Notes: generated from the sequence alone by a model not told the origin. A DNA stretch of 64,000 nucleotides from Bicyclus anynana (GCF_947172395.1 NC_069110.1:4774001-4838000); one strand, 5' to 3'. Positions 31,601 through 46,600 are shown, counted from the first letter of the stretch. Program-made: numbers and translations.

Positions 31601-34600
31601 AATATCAGGCCTACTAGTATCTCATAACAAGTAGGCAGTTACGCACGCTTCAACCTTAGACTGCACTACCTGACGCCGCGCGGTTTCACCCGCGTGGTTC
31701 TCGTTCCCGTAGAGATACGGGGATAATACATAGAATATAGCCTTCCTCGATAAATGAGGCATCTAACACGGAAAGAATTTTTTAAATCGGACCTGTTTCC
31801 TGAGATTAGCGCGTTCAAGCAAACAAACAAATATCACATAGGTTATCACAGTCAAAAGCTAGTTTTCCATTTAATTAATAAAGAATAGGAGACGTTATTA
31901 TTAGGTAATATGTGTCTATATAACTTACTCTATTATGAAAGCCTCTACCAACTCGCTCAGCGTTTACCCAAATTTGCCACTCGCCGGTTTTTCCGTTCCA
32001 CGATTGGCACGAGTGATACCATCTGTAAAATATTTATTTTATTTATATCATAAATCATTTATTACCAGAATGTGGTCATATACAGATATTGTTACATTTT
32101 AATGTTCATACACAATCTGCCTCATAGGCGTGCAAGCCGAGTAGCCGAGAGGAGACATATCCGTGGAAAGCAATCAATCAATCAATTTATTTATTTGCAG
32201 ATACATGCATTATATATACAGGTGGTCGGTAGATGTAAATGGTAAATGTATCTTGCCAATTTGGCATGCAAATTATTTATTAAGTATTAATGATTCAAAT
32301 GACAATTTCACCATTTCAAAATTTACATCTTTACAATAATTTTATAAGTAAACATTTTATAATTATATTACTAAAAATAAGTGTGTTAAGTAAAGCATTA
32401 AGTCTCTTTTCAAGTAACCCTTCTGAGTTTATAGAGGACATACACAAATCTGTCCAATTTATTACCCAAGTAGATAAGGTGCTGTTTCCTTACCTAAGTA
32501 GTTAATGTGCTGTTTCCAATTACAAAAGTTATCTAATACTACTAATAGAAATATAGTGTGAACTATACTATATTACGGCTCACATATATTGTGAGCCGTG
32601 ATAGCCCAGTGGATATGACCTCTGCCTCCAATTCCGGAGGGAGTGGGTTCGAATCCGGCCCGGGGCATGCACCTCCAACTTTTCAGTTGTGTGCATTTTA
32701 AGAAATTAAATATCACGTGTCTCAATCGGTGAAGGAAAACATGGTGAGGAAACCTGCATACCAGAGAATTATCTTAATTCTGTGCGTGTGTGAAGTCTGC
32801 CAATCCGCATTGGGCCAGCGTGGTGGACTATTGGCCTTACCCCTCTCATTCTGAGAGGAGACTCGAGCTCAGCAGTGAGCCGAATATGGGTTGATGACGA
32901 CGATACTATATTAAACACTTTCTTGACGAATATGTATTTTATGTACTAATATTTAAAATGTGTCATTTTTATTATGCTTAGACCTATCATTAATTGTAAT
33001 TTTAATAAAATCATCACTTTGTACAAAAAAAAATACAAAATCAAGAAATCAAAATATTATGAGCTTCATTTCTGTAATATTTCTTTAGAAACTTATGAAC
33101 ATAGTTATCAGAATTTAAATTCTTTGAAAATTTTAAAACAAACTAAAAAATAATATTGAAAATTGATACTCTATTTATTATACTACTTGAAAATTCGCCC
33201 TATGAAATCTTGGATGTTTAATTAAAAATTCAATTATCGAATTTAATCAAAACTTTGAAGTGAACAATAATATTTATTCTGCATTTGCACGCTGAATACG
33301 GAGGATCCATTATTTTATTGTGACATCGTTTATTATAAAAGCCTGAAGGGAGGCTTCAATTTACAAGCACGAAAAGTGTTTTCCTTGTAATGTAAAGTTA
33401 ATTTTAACTACTTCGCCCCGCTGTTTGCCGAGTAAAATGTAGCTTCCTATTGGTAAATGAATCCCTACGAACTCACAAAAAGTTTACCATTTTTTTATTC
33501 TTTTACAAGTTAGCCCTTGTCTACAATCTCACCTGATGGTAAGTGATGATGCAATCTAAGATGAAAGCGGGCTAACTTGTTAGGAGGAGGATGAAAATCC
33601 ACACCCATTTTGGTTTCTCCACGACTACCGGATCGCTAAATCGCTTGGCGGTACGTCTTTGTCGGTAGGGTAGTAACCAGCCAAATACCTTTAGTATAGA
33701 TAATGTAATTTTCTCAAGATGCGAGAATTTTCTGTTTACTTAGGAATTTGCTTGGCTTCTCAAAACAGTGCATTTCATAACATTCACTTTGTGATGCCCG
33801 TTGTTTGCCTTCCCACTTATTATCAATTATAGTACGAGCACAAGATCTTTTGCAACAACTAAAGCAACATTTTAGCCATTTAGTATATACATCTGTCTTT
33901 ATTATCAAGTCTGTGGCATTATTCTGTAAGGATGTTTTAGGGTTCCGAACGAATGTAGTACAAAGCCGTGATAGCTCAGTGGATATGACCTCTGCCTCCG
34001 ATACCGGGTGTGGGTTCGAATCCGGCCCGGGGCATGCACCAGGTATGTGCATTTTAAGAAATTAAATATCGTGTTTAACGTGTTTCAAACGGTGAACTAA
34101 AAACACGTGAGGAAACCTGCATACCAGAGAATTTTCTTAATTCTCTACGTGTGTGAAGTCTGACAAACCGCATTGGGCCAGCGTGGTAGACTATTAGCCT
34201 AACCCCTCTCATTCTGAGAGGAGACTCGATCTCAGCAGTGAGCCAAATATGTTTTGATAATGATGATGATGACATTTTTTATAACTCGTCAGTGTGACTT
34301 TCGAAATCGCCTCTATCGTTCTCTGTCTATAGTATGGTGCCAGACTAAGATAGATAGAGGTCGACTTCGATGCTCACACTGTCAAGTTATAATAATATCG
34401 TTACCGCCAAGCAATTTAGCGTTTAGCTTAGGGTGGTGACTAGTCACGGCCGAAGCCTCCCACCAGCCAAATTGTATTACTCGCGACTGTGTCGTATACC
34501 AAAAATCACGTTATAAACTTAAAATATTACAATACTCGTAGGACTGCTGACAGATTAATATTTTATTTTTCTGTAATCCTATTGGGATAAAACACTTTAA

Positions 34601-37600
34601 TCTTTGTACATATCACAAATTGAATTGAAACCTTTTACTTTAATTTGTACTGTCCTCTGTATAAATGTAGTGAGTAGGGATAACCAGACCTTAGTCACTA
34701 TTTTGGTCTTTATTATAAACCTATTAAAATAAACTTCAAATCAATTGAAAAAATGTCATCTACCTATTGATGATATCCGCCAATAAGCAAGGGATGACAT
34801 TTGTTACGTATAATCTCGATTTCGTATATACTAGCATACGTCAAAGAAGAAGTGAATTAGCCTCCAACTGCATCTTTAATGCATTGGTTAGCTTCGAATC
34901 ACAAGGTCCTGGGTTTGGGTTTTGCTCCGGGCTATGATAAATATAGTCTTTAATTCTGGCAATAAATTTTGATTGCAAATTCTCAGCTGGACAGTTAATG
35001 GCAGGCGTCCAGAGATCCGCGTCGTGCGTATTGGACGCATCGCATCCAATGGATTTTTAATTTTACGGTAGACAAAACCCGTACGATGCCGATCAGTGGA
35101 CACACTTGGATACAAAGAATACTAAAATCCGTTTGATGGGTTGCATCCGATGCGATGCCTGCCATAAGCCGCCGGTCCCGGATATTAGCATTCATCATTA
35201 TCAACCCATATTCGGCTCACTGCTGAGCTCGAGTCTCCTCTCAGAATGAGAGAGTATAGGCCAATAGTCCACCACGCCGGCCCAATGCGGATTGGCAGAC
35301 TTCACACATGCAGAGCATTAAGAAAATTATCTGATGTGCAGTTTTCCTTCACCGTTTGAGACACGTGATATTTAATTTCTTAAAATGCACACAAAAAGTT
35401 GGAGGTGCATGCCCCGGACCGGATTTGAACCTACGCCCTGCGGAATCGGAGGCAGAGGTCATATCCACTGGGCTATCTCACATTAACATTAACAACTAAT
35501 AATGTTAGTTACAAAATCAATAATTACCCCCTTGTACAAGAAATAAGACTTACGTGTTAAGTTTGAGGGGATAATTGAGTCTGAAATACGTCTGCCCGTG
35601 TACTGCAGTACTGAAGTAGCTTGCCTCTTTAGTGTTTGATACCATCGCAGATATTTCCTTAGGGCTGTCTCCAACTGCAAAAATAAATATACAATCTATA
35701 CTAATATTATAAGCCTGAAGTGTTTGTCTGTTAGGTTGAATGCGCTTATCTCTGGAGCTACTGGTCCGATTTGAAAAATTCTTTCAGTGTTAGATAGCCC
35801 ATTTATCGATGAAGGCTATAGGCTATATGTTATCTCCGTATTCTTACGGGAACGGGAACCACGCGGGTGAAACCGCGTGGCGTCAGCTAGTTTATATATA
35901 TATTTTGACCGAAACCGACGGTTTAACGTGTTTTCCGGGCTGAAAAATTGCACTGAGAATTTTTTGGAAGAAAGAATAGCTCAATATTTCACAGTCACCT
36001 CATGATCCGAATTGTGATCCGAATCCACATAGATTAACCATTGGATTAAATAATCATGTATATTTTTGGTGTAAAAAGTAGTCTATATGTTGCTTAATTA
36101 CCTCTTCTATCTTCCAGTCAAAGTCCCATTATCATCAGCCGTTCCAAAGTTAAGCCCGTATAAACAGATAGCCAGACAAAAGTTTTAAAAAAGCTTGATT
36201 AGATTTGGTATCGTGTAAATAAATAACACAGTTATTTTAGTTTATAGCGAAATTACAGACGGACACTTATTTTTTTTTTTTTATTGAGTATGATAAATAA
36301 CAAACAAGAAAAAGACGCTAAAGTGCGCGCACGATAAGTTAGCGCGTGGCGAAAATCGGAACTAATAAAAAATCCATCTTGTCGTTTATCTCTATTATCT
36401 CTTGACGGGTAAAAGAGATCACTAACGCTGGCAACATAATTGTGCCGCCAACCGCGCGTAGACTTATCTTCCGCACGTATTAATAGAGATTTACCTATCT
36501 ATCTATGTCTAAAGCGCTATGTACCATTGCACTATACTTGCAAATAATCTGGAGCATCTAAATAAATAAAGCAAGGTGGAAATGTACGTAATCAAAGCTC
36601 GCCGCTTGCAAATATTTGGCAATGAAGTAGGTATTTCACATCGAATGCACAGTTTAAGCATTTGATTAAATATGCGTTTGAGCGTTTGATATACAAACGA
36701 AACGTTCGAAGAGAGTTGTATAAACTCTCTCGAAGGGAGTTTATCATCATAAATCATATTTGAACATGGAATCTCTTTGAATTTTGAATATTTTTTTTGA
36801 AATTTGATTTTTTTTTAATTGATTTTAGTAAGATACTAATACCACTGTTAAGATAAATATAACGTGGATCCACCGTTTTAGGCGCTGCAGAAATGTCCAC
36901 AATCCGCATAGAGTTTGTAATAAATACATAGGTGAAAGAAAAAATCGGTTGTCTGTAAAGTCGGTTTACTGACGATACTTGAACGTGACAAAGTAATAAG
37001 AAAATACTAATGGAGTGGTTGCATTTTTCAAAAGAAAATGTTCGCTTTTCTAAAATACTGTTTAATAATCTTCATAGACCAGAATATACTTTATTCCTTG
37101 TAAAAATAGTTGGCAACCCTAGAGCGAGGGAGCGACGCATGACGTATCTTTTTTCGGATCGGACAGCTCCATCAAATTATAAGACGTCACGTCAAAAAAA
37201 GTCCTTTTAACAATACTTTTACAATTGCAGCACAGTAGTCTGATAACCGTATAACCTGATAGTCTAATAACCGTACAAAACTAACACTTACATAACGATG
37301 TTATCTAAATGAATATGCAATCTTGGACGGCCAGTCGAAGATTGCGTCTCGATAATGGAGACTCGACTAAATTAATATTATCTACTACTATTACTTATTA
37401 TACCAGAAGTGGAACGCATTATTTCTTCATCATAAGTACTAGAAACTTGTTAACTAAATATATGATATCCATAGGTACATATCGAAAATGCAAAGCGAAT
37501 AGGGTACCTAACTCATATCAAATTTAATATAAACAATATTAATTTCGCATAGTACATGGAATAAGGGTCCGATATTGATATTGATTAATAAAAGTAGAGG

Positions 37601-40600
37601 ATTTCCTAAAAAACTAAATTTAAAAATCATATATTTTTTTTTAATTTCGAAACGTCAAAAACACTGTCGTCCATTTCGTGACGTCGCAATTTTACTTGAT
37701 GATACTATAAACATCAAAGTAATTGTTAACTAGTAATTTTGTCAAACGCTCCGTTTGTAAGGGGTTTTTTAACGTGACGTCATGAAACAGATAAAATTTA
37801 AGACCATCATGGCTGACAGGAGATTTGGCTCGTATTGTCAAAAACATAATATTTACAAAATTACGAATTTTTCAATCTTTATTGAACTATTTAAGACCGT
37901 TTAAAACCGATAAAATTTTAAACCGATTATATAAATTCTTTCTTCAATGGAAAACTTTATTATCAGGTATATAATAGACTTAGGCTATATTTTATCTCCA
38001 TATTCCCACAAGACAGGGAACAACGTATGTGAAACTGCGGGACATTCGCTAGTAAAATATACAATCAGCAAATGCAACATATAACAGAAAAGCAATAGCT
38101 TCAGTGAAAGGGATTAAGAAGGAATGTAGATATTTCAAATAAACTAAAACGAGTTAACAATATTGATAGTGCAATTTTGTTTGAAATCAGAATCGTTACC
38201 TATTTATAATAGTTTACGAATAGTTAACAAGTAAGCTGAAGGTTTGATACCTTCAGCTTATTTGTTAACTATTCGTAAAATTATCTAGTAAACATTTTAT
38301 TTTATAAATAACTTTAAATAGTTTAAAAAAACTAAAAAAATAACGCGCTTTTAGCACGCACTAAAAATTACAAATATTGGATTTAAGTCACGTGACTTTT
38401 TTCTCGTATTCCTGACAGCAAACCCTTTCATTTGATATCCATACCATAATTCAATTCTGATTTCAACCAGTCCGCCATCTTTAAAGGCCGCCATATTGGA
38501 TTTGTAATGACGTTTCTTAGCTCATCTCATCATGTATGTCATCAGAACTCAGAGCGTGTGCAAATTTTCATCCTAATCGAAGACCGGGAAGTGGGTCAAA
38601 TTAAGATTCCAAAATTTTCTTACATACATAGTTACAAGTGAAGCGTGTAAAAATTAAACACTCAAACTTCTGAACTAATATTATGTTCAATTAATAAGTA
38701 ACTTAAATGAGTTTTCACTTCCCGAGTTTTTTTTTCTATTCACTCTGCAAGATGTTTGTACGTAAAAGTGTACCTACCTATATATTAATCTAGTTGTGAA
38801 TATGGTGCCATTAATAAAAATGTAACAATTTTTAATTTGTTTAATTATTACAGTCATAAGTGGGGTACTTAAAATGGGAATTGCCCGGAAAGCTTTCCGG
38901 ATGTTTTGAAAATTGTTGATTTTGAAGAGTATCATGTTTTTTCGAATATTGACTTTCTCATGGTGCCATGTTAAAAAATGGCACTAACACATTGCCTTAT
39001 TTCTTTACAAGTTAATTTGACGATTAAAACGTTACTTTAATCAAATAAATTTTTGTAATTATAAATAGTTTCAATAGATTCAGCGTACGAGCAAGACGCC
39101 AAGAGTATACGACAAAATATCGAAAACATTAAAATTGCACTTAAAAAAACTATTTAAGAATATGGCAATAAAATGTGATCTGATCCCCGCATAGACTAAA
39201 TTACGCTTCTCTAAATACAAAGTATCGGCCATACTTCTATGGCCGAAGCCGTGTAATAGCTCCAGTCACGACTCACGACTTAAAGCTAGTTTGTGCAATT
39301 GGTACTTCAACTGTCGCCTACATTGTGCAACATGTTCGGATATGTAGGGTAAATTTATCACATGAATAAATTAGATCAGACGACCTACGCATAAGGTAGC
39401 GTAGAGTGGACTTGTATGTTCGCAACGCTTGTTCAAATACTTCACTTATAATGAACGCGATACATATAACTATTATATTTAACTAGCGGACCGGGTCAAG
39501 CTTCGCTTTGATTTATGTGCACTTCTCCCCTAATCCTTCCCTACTCTACTCCTACCCTACTCCTACCTTACCCCTACCCTAATAAAAAAATCTCTCCGTA
39601 AGTACCATCTTCGTACTTCAAAGAGTATTCTAAAAAAATAAATAGCGAAATCGGTTAAGACATTCCCGAGATTTGCATCACATTTAGCGATTAATTTTTA
39701 TACTATAGACTAGCTGACCCGACAGACGTTGTCCTGCCATAGAAAACTTTCTATATAAACCACATTTTATTACTAATAGTCCAGGATCCGAAAAGCAATT
39801 TTACAATTGATTACTATCAAGTTAATTTCCGTGAGTAGCTTTATCTTCATGAGACGCTTCAAGAATGTCTCCAAATCAGCTTAAGTGTGATGTAGTAATT
39901 AGGCATAAATTGCCTCACTATATTTTATTTTTTATACCACACTAGTATTATAAAGGCGAAAAAGCGACTTAGTTAGTTTAGACCAGCGGAGTAAATACCA
40001 CCTTAACCCCCGCAAAGTGGGGAGAGGCGTGGCCAGGGGCATTTCGACCTCGTAAATCACACTAATATTATAAAGGCAAAAGTTTGTGTGTGTGTGAGTG
40101 TGCAAGTGTTCTTCCTTTACGCTGTAGCTACTGAAGCGATTTGTTTGTAATTTGGAATGAAAACTTCAGTAGCCGCAGCGTAAAAGAGGAACAAACATAC
40201 TTACATACTTACACACTTACACACTTTCACACTCACACACTTTCACACAAACTTTCGCCTTTATAATGTTAGTGTGATTTACGAGGTCGAAGTGCCCCTA
40301 GACATGCCTCTCCCCACTTTGCGACTGGACTAGGAGTTGGACTAACTAAGTCGCGTCGAAAGCTACAAGTAATCTAATACAAAGGCATAAACTTCACGTG
40401 GGAAGCGAAACTATGACGGAGGATTTACATGCGGAAAGTGACAAGTGTGAGCGCTTTAACTTTGTTTGGTACCTCAGACCAATTATCTTCCATAGGACCT
40501 GCCTCGCTAGAGGTTACCACTTTGTCAAATTGAGTGTAGTGTAAGAATACAGTTAATATTTTCGATGTGTGGGTTTACCTCTTCCCCCTCAATAAACGAC

Positions 40601-43600
40601 AGACAATTCGTTGGTGAATTTCTGTGCGATACAAATCCAAATTATTCTGAATTTTTTTAGTACCAAATACTCTACAGTACCCGTACGTACGTCTACCACT
40701 GTACCGTACGTATGGTAGGGGTAGGATAGGAATAGTGTAGGGGTAGGGTAGGGTAGAGGTATGGTAGGGTAGGGTACGTGTACCCCTACCCTACGCTTAC
40801 CTTAACACCTACCCAACCTAAGGGTAGAGGTGTGGTAGGGTAGGGGTACACGGTAGGGGTAGGTCAAAGTTTACATCGAGTTTCACGTTTACAGCACGAA
40901 GTCGCGGGCGACCGCTAGTAACTTAATATTATGTGTCCTTTGTGTGAACGCATGAGTAGTATGCAAGTGTTTAATTCTTTTCCGGTTGAAAATGCAAAAC
41001 GTAAAAGAAAAGTGGAATTGCATTCGTGCACGGATCCCTCGGATTCGGCACCGACGAGGATTCAAAATTGGATAAAAATCTATGACTGCCCGTTATGAAA
41101 CATCTTATTTAATCATTCAACTGGAACCCATTCATTTCAATTCGTTGCACAATTTTGATGACTAGGTAACTAACTTAACGAGGTTAGCTAGCTAGCTCAA
41201 CATAATAAATGAAATATACCTATCAATCTACCTAAATAAAAAACGTTTATTAATTACTAGCGGTCGCCCGCGACTTCAGTTTTTCACAAATCCCAAGGGA
41301 ACTATGGATTTTTCCAGGATGAAAAGTAGCCTTTGTGTTAATCCAGAGTAAAATCTATTTCCATTCCAAATTCCAGCCAAATCGATTAAGTAGCCGCAGC
41401 GTAAAAGAGGAACAAACTTACTTACATACTTACACACTTTCACACTTACACACTTACACACAAACGTTCGCCTTTATAATATTAGTGTGATTGAGTCCTG
41501 AAAGTTGGTAGTCTAAAGTCGGTACTATTTTATACTAGCAGATACTTTATTTTCCAGTATCAGCTTGCGTTTTCTATGTTAGGCTTTTTTCGGTTGACGC
41601 TGGCTTAGGATGTTGTAGTGAAGTGATAGTACAAACATTTCTACGTGTGTAAACTAAAAGATCATAAGAACAGCTGAAAAACTTTGTTATTATTTTAAAG
41701 CAACACAAGGATGTGTACATAAGCACCTACGTGAATTATCGTATCTACATAATAAGTATATAGCTTTCGACGACCTCCGTAGCGCAGTGGTATGCGCGGT
41801 GGATTTACAAGACGGAGGTCCTGGGTTCGATTCACGGCTGGGTCGATTGAGGCTTTCTTAATTGGTCCAGGTCTGCCTGGTGGCTTCGGCCGGAGCTAAT
41901 TACCACCCTACCGAGAAAGACGTGCCGCCAAGCGATTTAGCGTTTCGGTAAAATGTCGTGTAGAAACTGAAATGAGTGTGGAGTTCATCCAACTCCTAAC
42001 AAGTTAGCCCGCTTCCATCTTAGATTGCATCCTCACTTAACATCAGGTGAGATTGTAGTCAAGGGCTAATGTAAAGTATAAAAAAAATGATAGCTAAGAG
42101 ACATCTCCACCACGTTAAGCTCTTTTAGAAGCTTTGATGCAATGTTAATTTTTTTTAGATCGGGGTTAACCATTTTACCCTTTATACAATACATAATTCA
42201 AAGTAATTTTATCAATAAATCCAATCATTCCGTTGTGACCGATCCACTCGAGATACGTTGTTAGAAGAAATTTTCCATAATTTCTGCTATTGACATTTCT
42301 ATCGCTAATTGGATTATTTTCTTATTCTATAATGAATAAGAGTAGCTAGGATAGTCTAATGACGTCTTTAGATGCATTAAGTCTGAAATTGGAAACTACG
42401 TGGGTAGTCCTCTAATCTGGGAAATTTTCCTTTAATATTATCGGGAAAAATACCGGGCATATTTCCGTACCTAATAGAATAATTTTCTTGTCGTATATTA
42501 TAGGTATTCAATATCGTCCAATTATGTTCAATCGCTCACGAGAAATTATGTATCTACGATACGAAAATTGAAGTCTGATACGCAATTTAATATGGGAGAA
42601 TTAGTATAGTAGTTTATTATATAGTATTATTATTATTATATAGTATTATTAGTTTTATAGCTCGATTTACTCTCGAGTACCGACTTGTTTTGGACAGTCA
42701 TAAACCTACCAATGTCCACCGGCCCATACAACGTCGGCCCGAGGAATATAAAGTATACCTGGGGTATACCTCCGTATAAAAGTATATGGATAGATGATAA
42801 TATGATGTATAAATAAGGGTAAATAATTGACGCAATAAAAGTATGTTTCTTGAAGAAAAATACATTTTATTATCACTCTTCTAGGGAAAAATGTTCGTCG
42901 GTACACCAAAGCGGCGAAGTAACATTTAAAACTGTATTGTTTTCTTGTATTATTTTTTTCTGTTACCGACAAGCTTAACAAACAAGAACACGGACAAATA
43001 AATCAATAACGATCATGTACAAAATAAAGATGAATTAAAAATGTCGTAAAACGTTGTAGCAAAGTTTTTTGAAAGTAGAATTATCAAGATTTTTTTAGAT
43101 ATAAGTAAATTGCCGGGTAAGTCTGCGCCCGGGAATGGGCTTTCCTTTTTTAATTTTATTTAAAGAAGCGCTCTTGTGACCCTTCGAATACCAATGTCCA
43201 ATGCCTACGAAAATAAAATGAGACGCGCGTGAGGTATCTGAACCCCCCGGCCGGAACGAAGTTCCTACCTACCAGCGGCGAAGAGTTCATACAGGCTGAT
43301 TTTCTCCGGGTTGCCTTTTAAATATCTATACACAATTATAATTATTAATGTAATGAATAAATATGTATGGATGAGAAACCGGAGTTTGTATCAAGCGGTA
43401 TAAATTTCCTTTTCTTTGGGCTTACCTTCTTCAAAATTCCACCCTTCGCCACTGATCCCTACAGTCATTATTCGATAAAACTAGACGCCCGCGACTTCGT
43501 CCACGTGAAATTCGGTTTTTCACAAAACCCGCGGGAACCATGGGTTTTTTGGAATAAAAATTAGCTTATATGTTGCTCAACGTCCTATTTTTTTTAATGT

Positions 43601-46600
43601 TGGATAGAAGCAGGCGTTATTTTGCGGAAGTTCATCCTGATTATATAATGATTTATTTATTTTGCTATATTCCGCGAAAAGTCGACTAACCCATGCGACA
43701 ACGTCACCCAGGTCCGACAAAATACTCTCTACGTACCTTTCACTCCGATACCGGAGCATCCTCATTAGGTGTTGACTCTACAACGTGCTATTGCAAAGCA
43801 ATTGCAATTGCAATTCTTTACAACTGCAATTGCAACCTGGGTGACGTTGTCGTCACGGGTTGGGTTCGTCGGCTTTTCGCGAAGGTTAGCAAAATAAATA
43901 AATCATCATATAGTCCTCTTTCTTTCACTAAAAGTCCAAGTAAATTCGGTTCAGCGGCTCCTAAGACTGAAGCCCGAACAAACAGGCACAATGACAATAC
44001 AGAAAAATGAAAAGTTTGATTGTGTTTTAGTATCGTGTAAATAATTATAAGGACTATAAAACATAGTTATTTCGAAACCACACACGGACGGTAGATCTTC
44101 AATTTTATGTATTGATAATAAAATACTAGCTGACTCAGCAAACCTTGTTTAGCCTTATCGCTAATCAAAATATAGGAGTTCAACCGTCTAATTTAATTAA
44201 ATTATTATTTTTTTATGTTAAATCATAATAAACCGTCCTTAATAGCCCTATTAAATAATATTTAAAACATCAACATTTTCAAAAAAGCCGTTGGTTTTGG
44301 CTAGTATAAGTAATTAGGTCGAATACCGAAAGCCAGTTATTTGACTGTTTCCGTGCCGAAATGACTAAACGAGTTCAGAATTTGTATCAGCGAAGGTGTG
44401 GGAAAAACTATTAAGAATTTATAGTAAATTACTTTGAATGTCGAACAAAATGATTAAAATGTTTTATTTTTTGAGACAGAGGATATGCGTTTTACGTAAA
44501 ACACTTTTAAATCAGTGGTATTTGCCACTAATTAAGGTGCTTTTTGTGATGTAATTAATTAACTAACTATTCCAAAAAATGTACCTACAATTATTGTAAA
44601 ATATATAAATATTTCACGTTCCGTCTAGCAGGACGGTCTACTTTTGTAATAAATTATATTACTTAAATTGGTCGCCCAGTGGTCGAATTGGACCATAACT
44701 AATTTTAACATAAATAAACAAACTATGAATTTGATATTAACATAATTATGACTGTTTGAGATTTAGTAATAAATATTAGAGCCAAATAATATTAACCTGT
44801 TCTCAGTCAAACACGTGTTAGTGTGTGTAGGGTTTAATTTATTAACTTAATGTGTTTACAATGCATATTATATAAAAATAGCAGGCTACACTTTAATTAA
44901 TTTTGCACACGCTCTGAGTTCTGATGACAATACAAATGACTAGCTAAGAAACGTCATTTCAAATACAATATGGCGGCCTTCCCAAGATGACGGACTGGCT
45001 GTTGGAAATTCACCCCTGGATATGGATATCAAATGAAAGGGTTTGCTGTCAGGAATACGAAAAATATAGTCACGTGACTTAAATCCAATATTTGTAATTT
45101 TTAGTGCGCGCTAAAAGCATGTTTTTTAATTTTTTAAACTATTTAGAGTTATTATATTATGTAAGTTTTTATCCACTCTATTAAAAAGGTGAAAGTTAAT
45201 GTGTATCAAGTTTTGTTACTCCTTCACCATATCAAAATTGATTTGGCTGCAATTTAGAAAAATCGAGATAGATTTTACTCATGATCGCTATAGAATCCCC
45301 GAAAAAATCGATTGTTCCTGTGGGATTTGCAAAAACAGAATTTCACGCGCTTCCGAGCTCTTTTCTATATACCTAATAAATATATTTTTTTACTTACCCG
45401 CGTATGAAAACAGCGGATGATCCTCCGTGTGATTGTGGAATTTGGTCCACATACATAGCGTGAACTCCTTGAGATCGGGGAGTTTGGTCTGATATTCCAC
45501 GTATTGGTAGAACAGTTCTTGATTCATGGACACCTTGTACACGCTGCATGAGTCCGAACCAGATGGAATTGTTCCTAGTAGGCCAGGCTGCTTGTACGGT
45601 GGTTTCCGATTCAATATTTTGAGTGAAGGACTGAAAATTGTACGAGTACATCAGATTTCAATTGTGACAAACTAATTGTTTCACCACGGCTAGTTGCCTC
45701 GACTGGTGACAGAAGGGATGGCTCATTTTTTGCGCAAAGGATCAGCTTGGCTGTCCAGCGCCACGTTCCACGTGGGCATGATATTTTGTACAGATATTAG
45801 GGTAAGTTAGCTTAAGTTCCTTATTGTATTCTTTCTCATTGTGACAATAATAAAGTTCATAGCTCATTGGACCCACCCGACATCTGTAGTGCCTGTAACC
45901 AAGTTTTGTATAAATTGCAAATGCGAGTTCCGAATTTCGAGTTCATCTCAGTCTTTCTCATTCTATACTGTCGTATTATACAGAGATAGAGGTGAAATCG
46001 AAACTCTCACTAGCGAGTTATAATATCATCGTTACAGAATAGCCCTACTAAACAGTACTTCGTCGCTTTCGTTGTCGGTAGGTGGTCCGAGAGTGATCAT
46101 TCAGTATATGTCAAATGCTCCGCGAGTGGATGCGTACACGTCGACGATTTGTGTTTCCACATGAAACACTTGTAGACAACACGCGATCAATTTGAGACCC
46201 GTGCATGGGCAACGCAAGTAATACCTGACGTTTCGAAAGTGCTTGTAAACTAAGCCTAATTGAAATAAACGAATATTGAATATTGACTATTGAAGGAGCG
46301 CATGCTACGGTTGATCACCAAGCGATGAGCTCCAGAGCTGATGCAGCGAGTATATATACCCATAGTATTCCATCTAAAGAAATCTATCTGGTTGAGACGA
46401 AGCGGCGCTTATCTGGTGCAGGGTGGGTCAAATGAGCTATGATCTTTATTTTTTTATTAAAAATACAAAAACAAAACGCGGCTTCAAAAATAATAAATGT
46501 AGAGAACTAATAATTAATTAGTGCCATAATATATTAGTACATTATATTCTGTGGGCTGAATTGAGTTTTAGCAGACCAAGTTGTTCTCATTTATTCGTGC

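Noticed and set aside
40690..40870. Telomere-like TAGGG repeats
   Set aside because: The units are irregular TAGGGTAGGGG, not the insect TTAGG repeat, and lie inside a Helitron-like unit.
41771..41840. tRNA gene call at the SINE B head (also 55838 and all SINE A heads)
   Set aside because: A and B boxes are present, but the acceptor and anticodon arms do not pair and each is followed by a SINE body.
43693..44010. 105-codon open frame
   Set aside because: It arises from the inverted repeat at 43638-43915; similar peptides appear on both strands because of the inversion.
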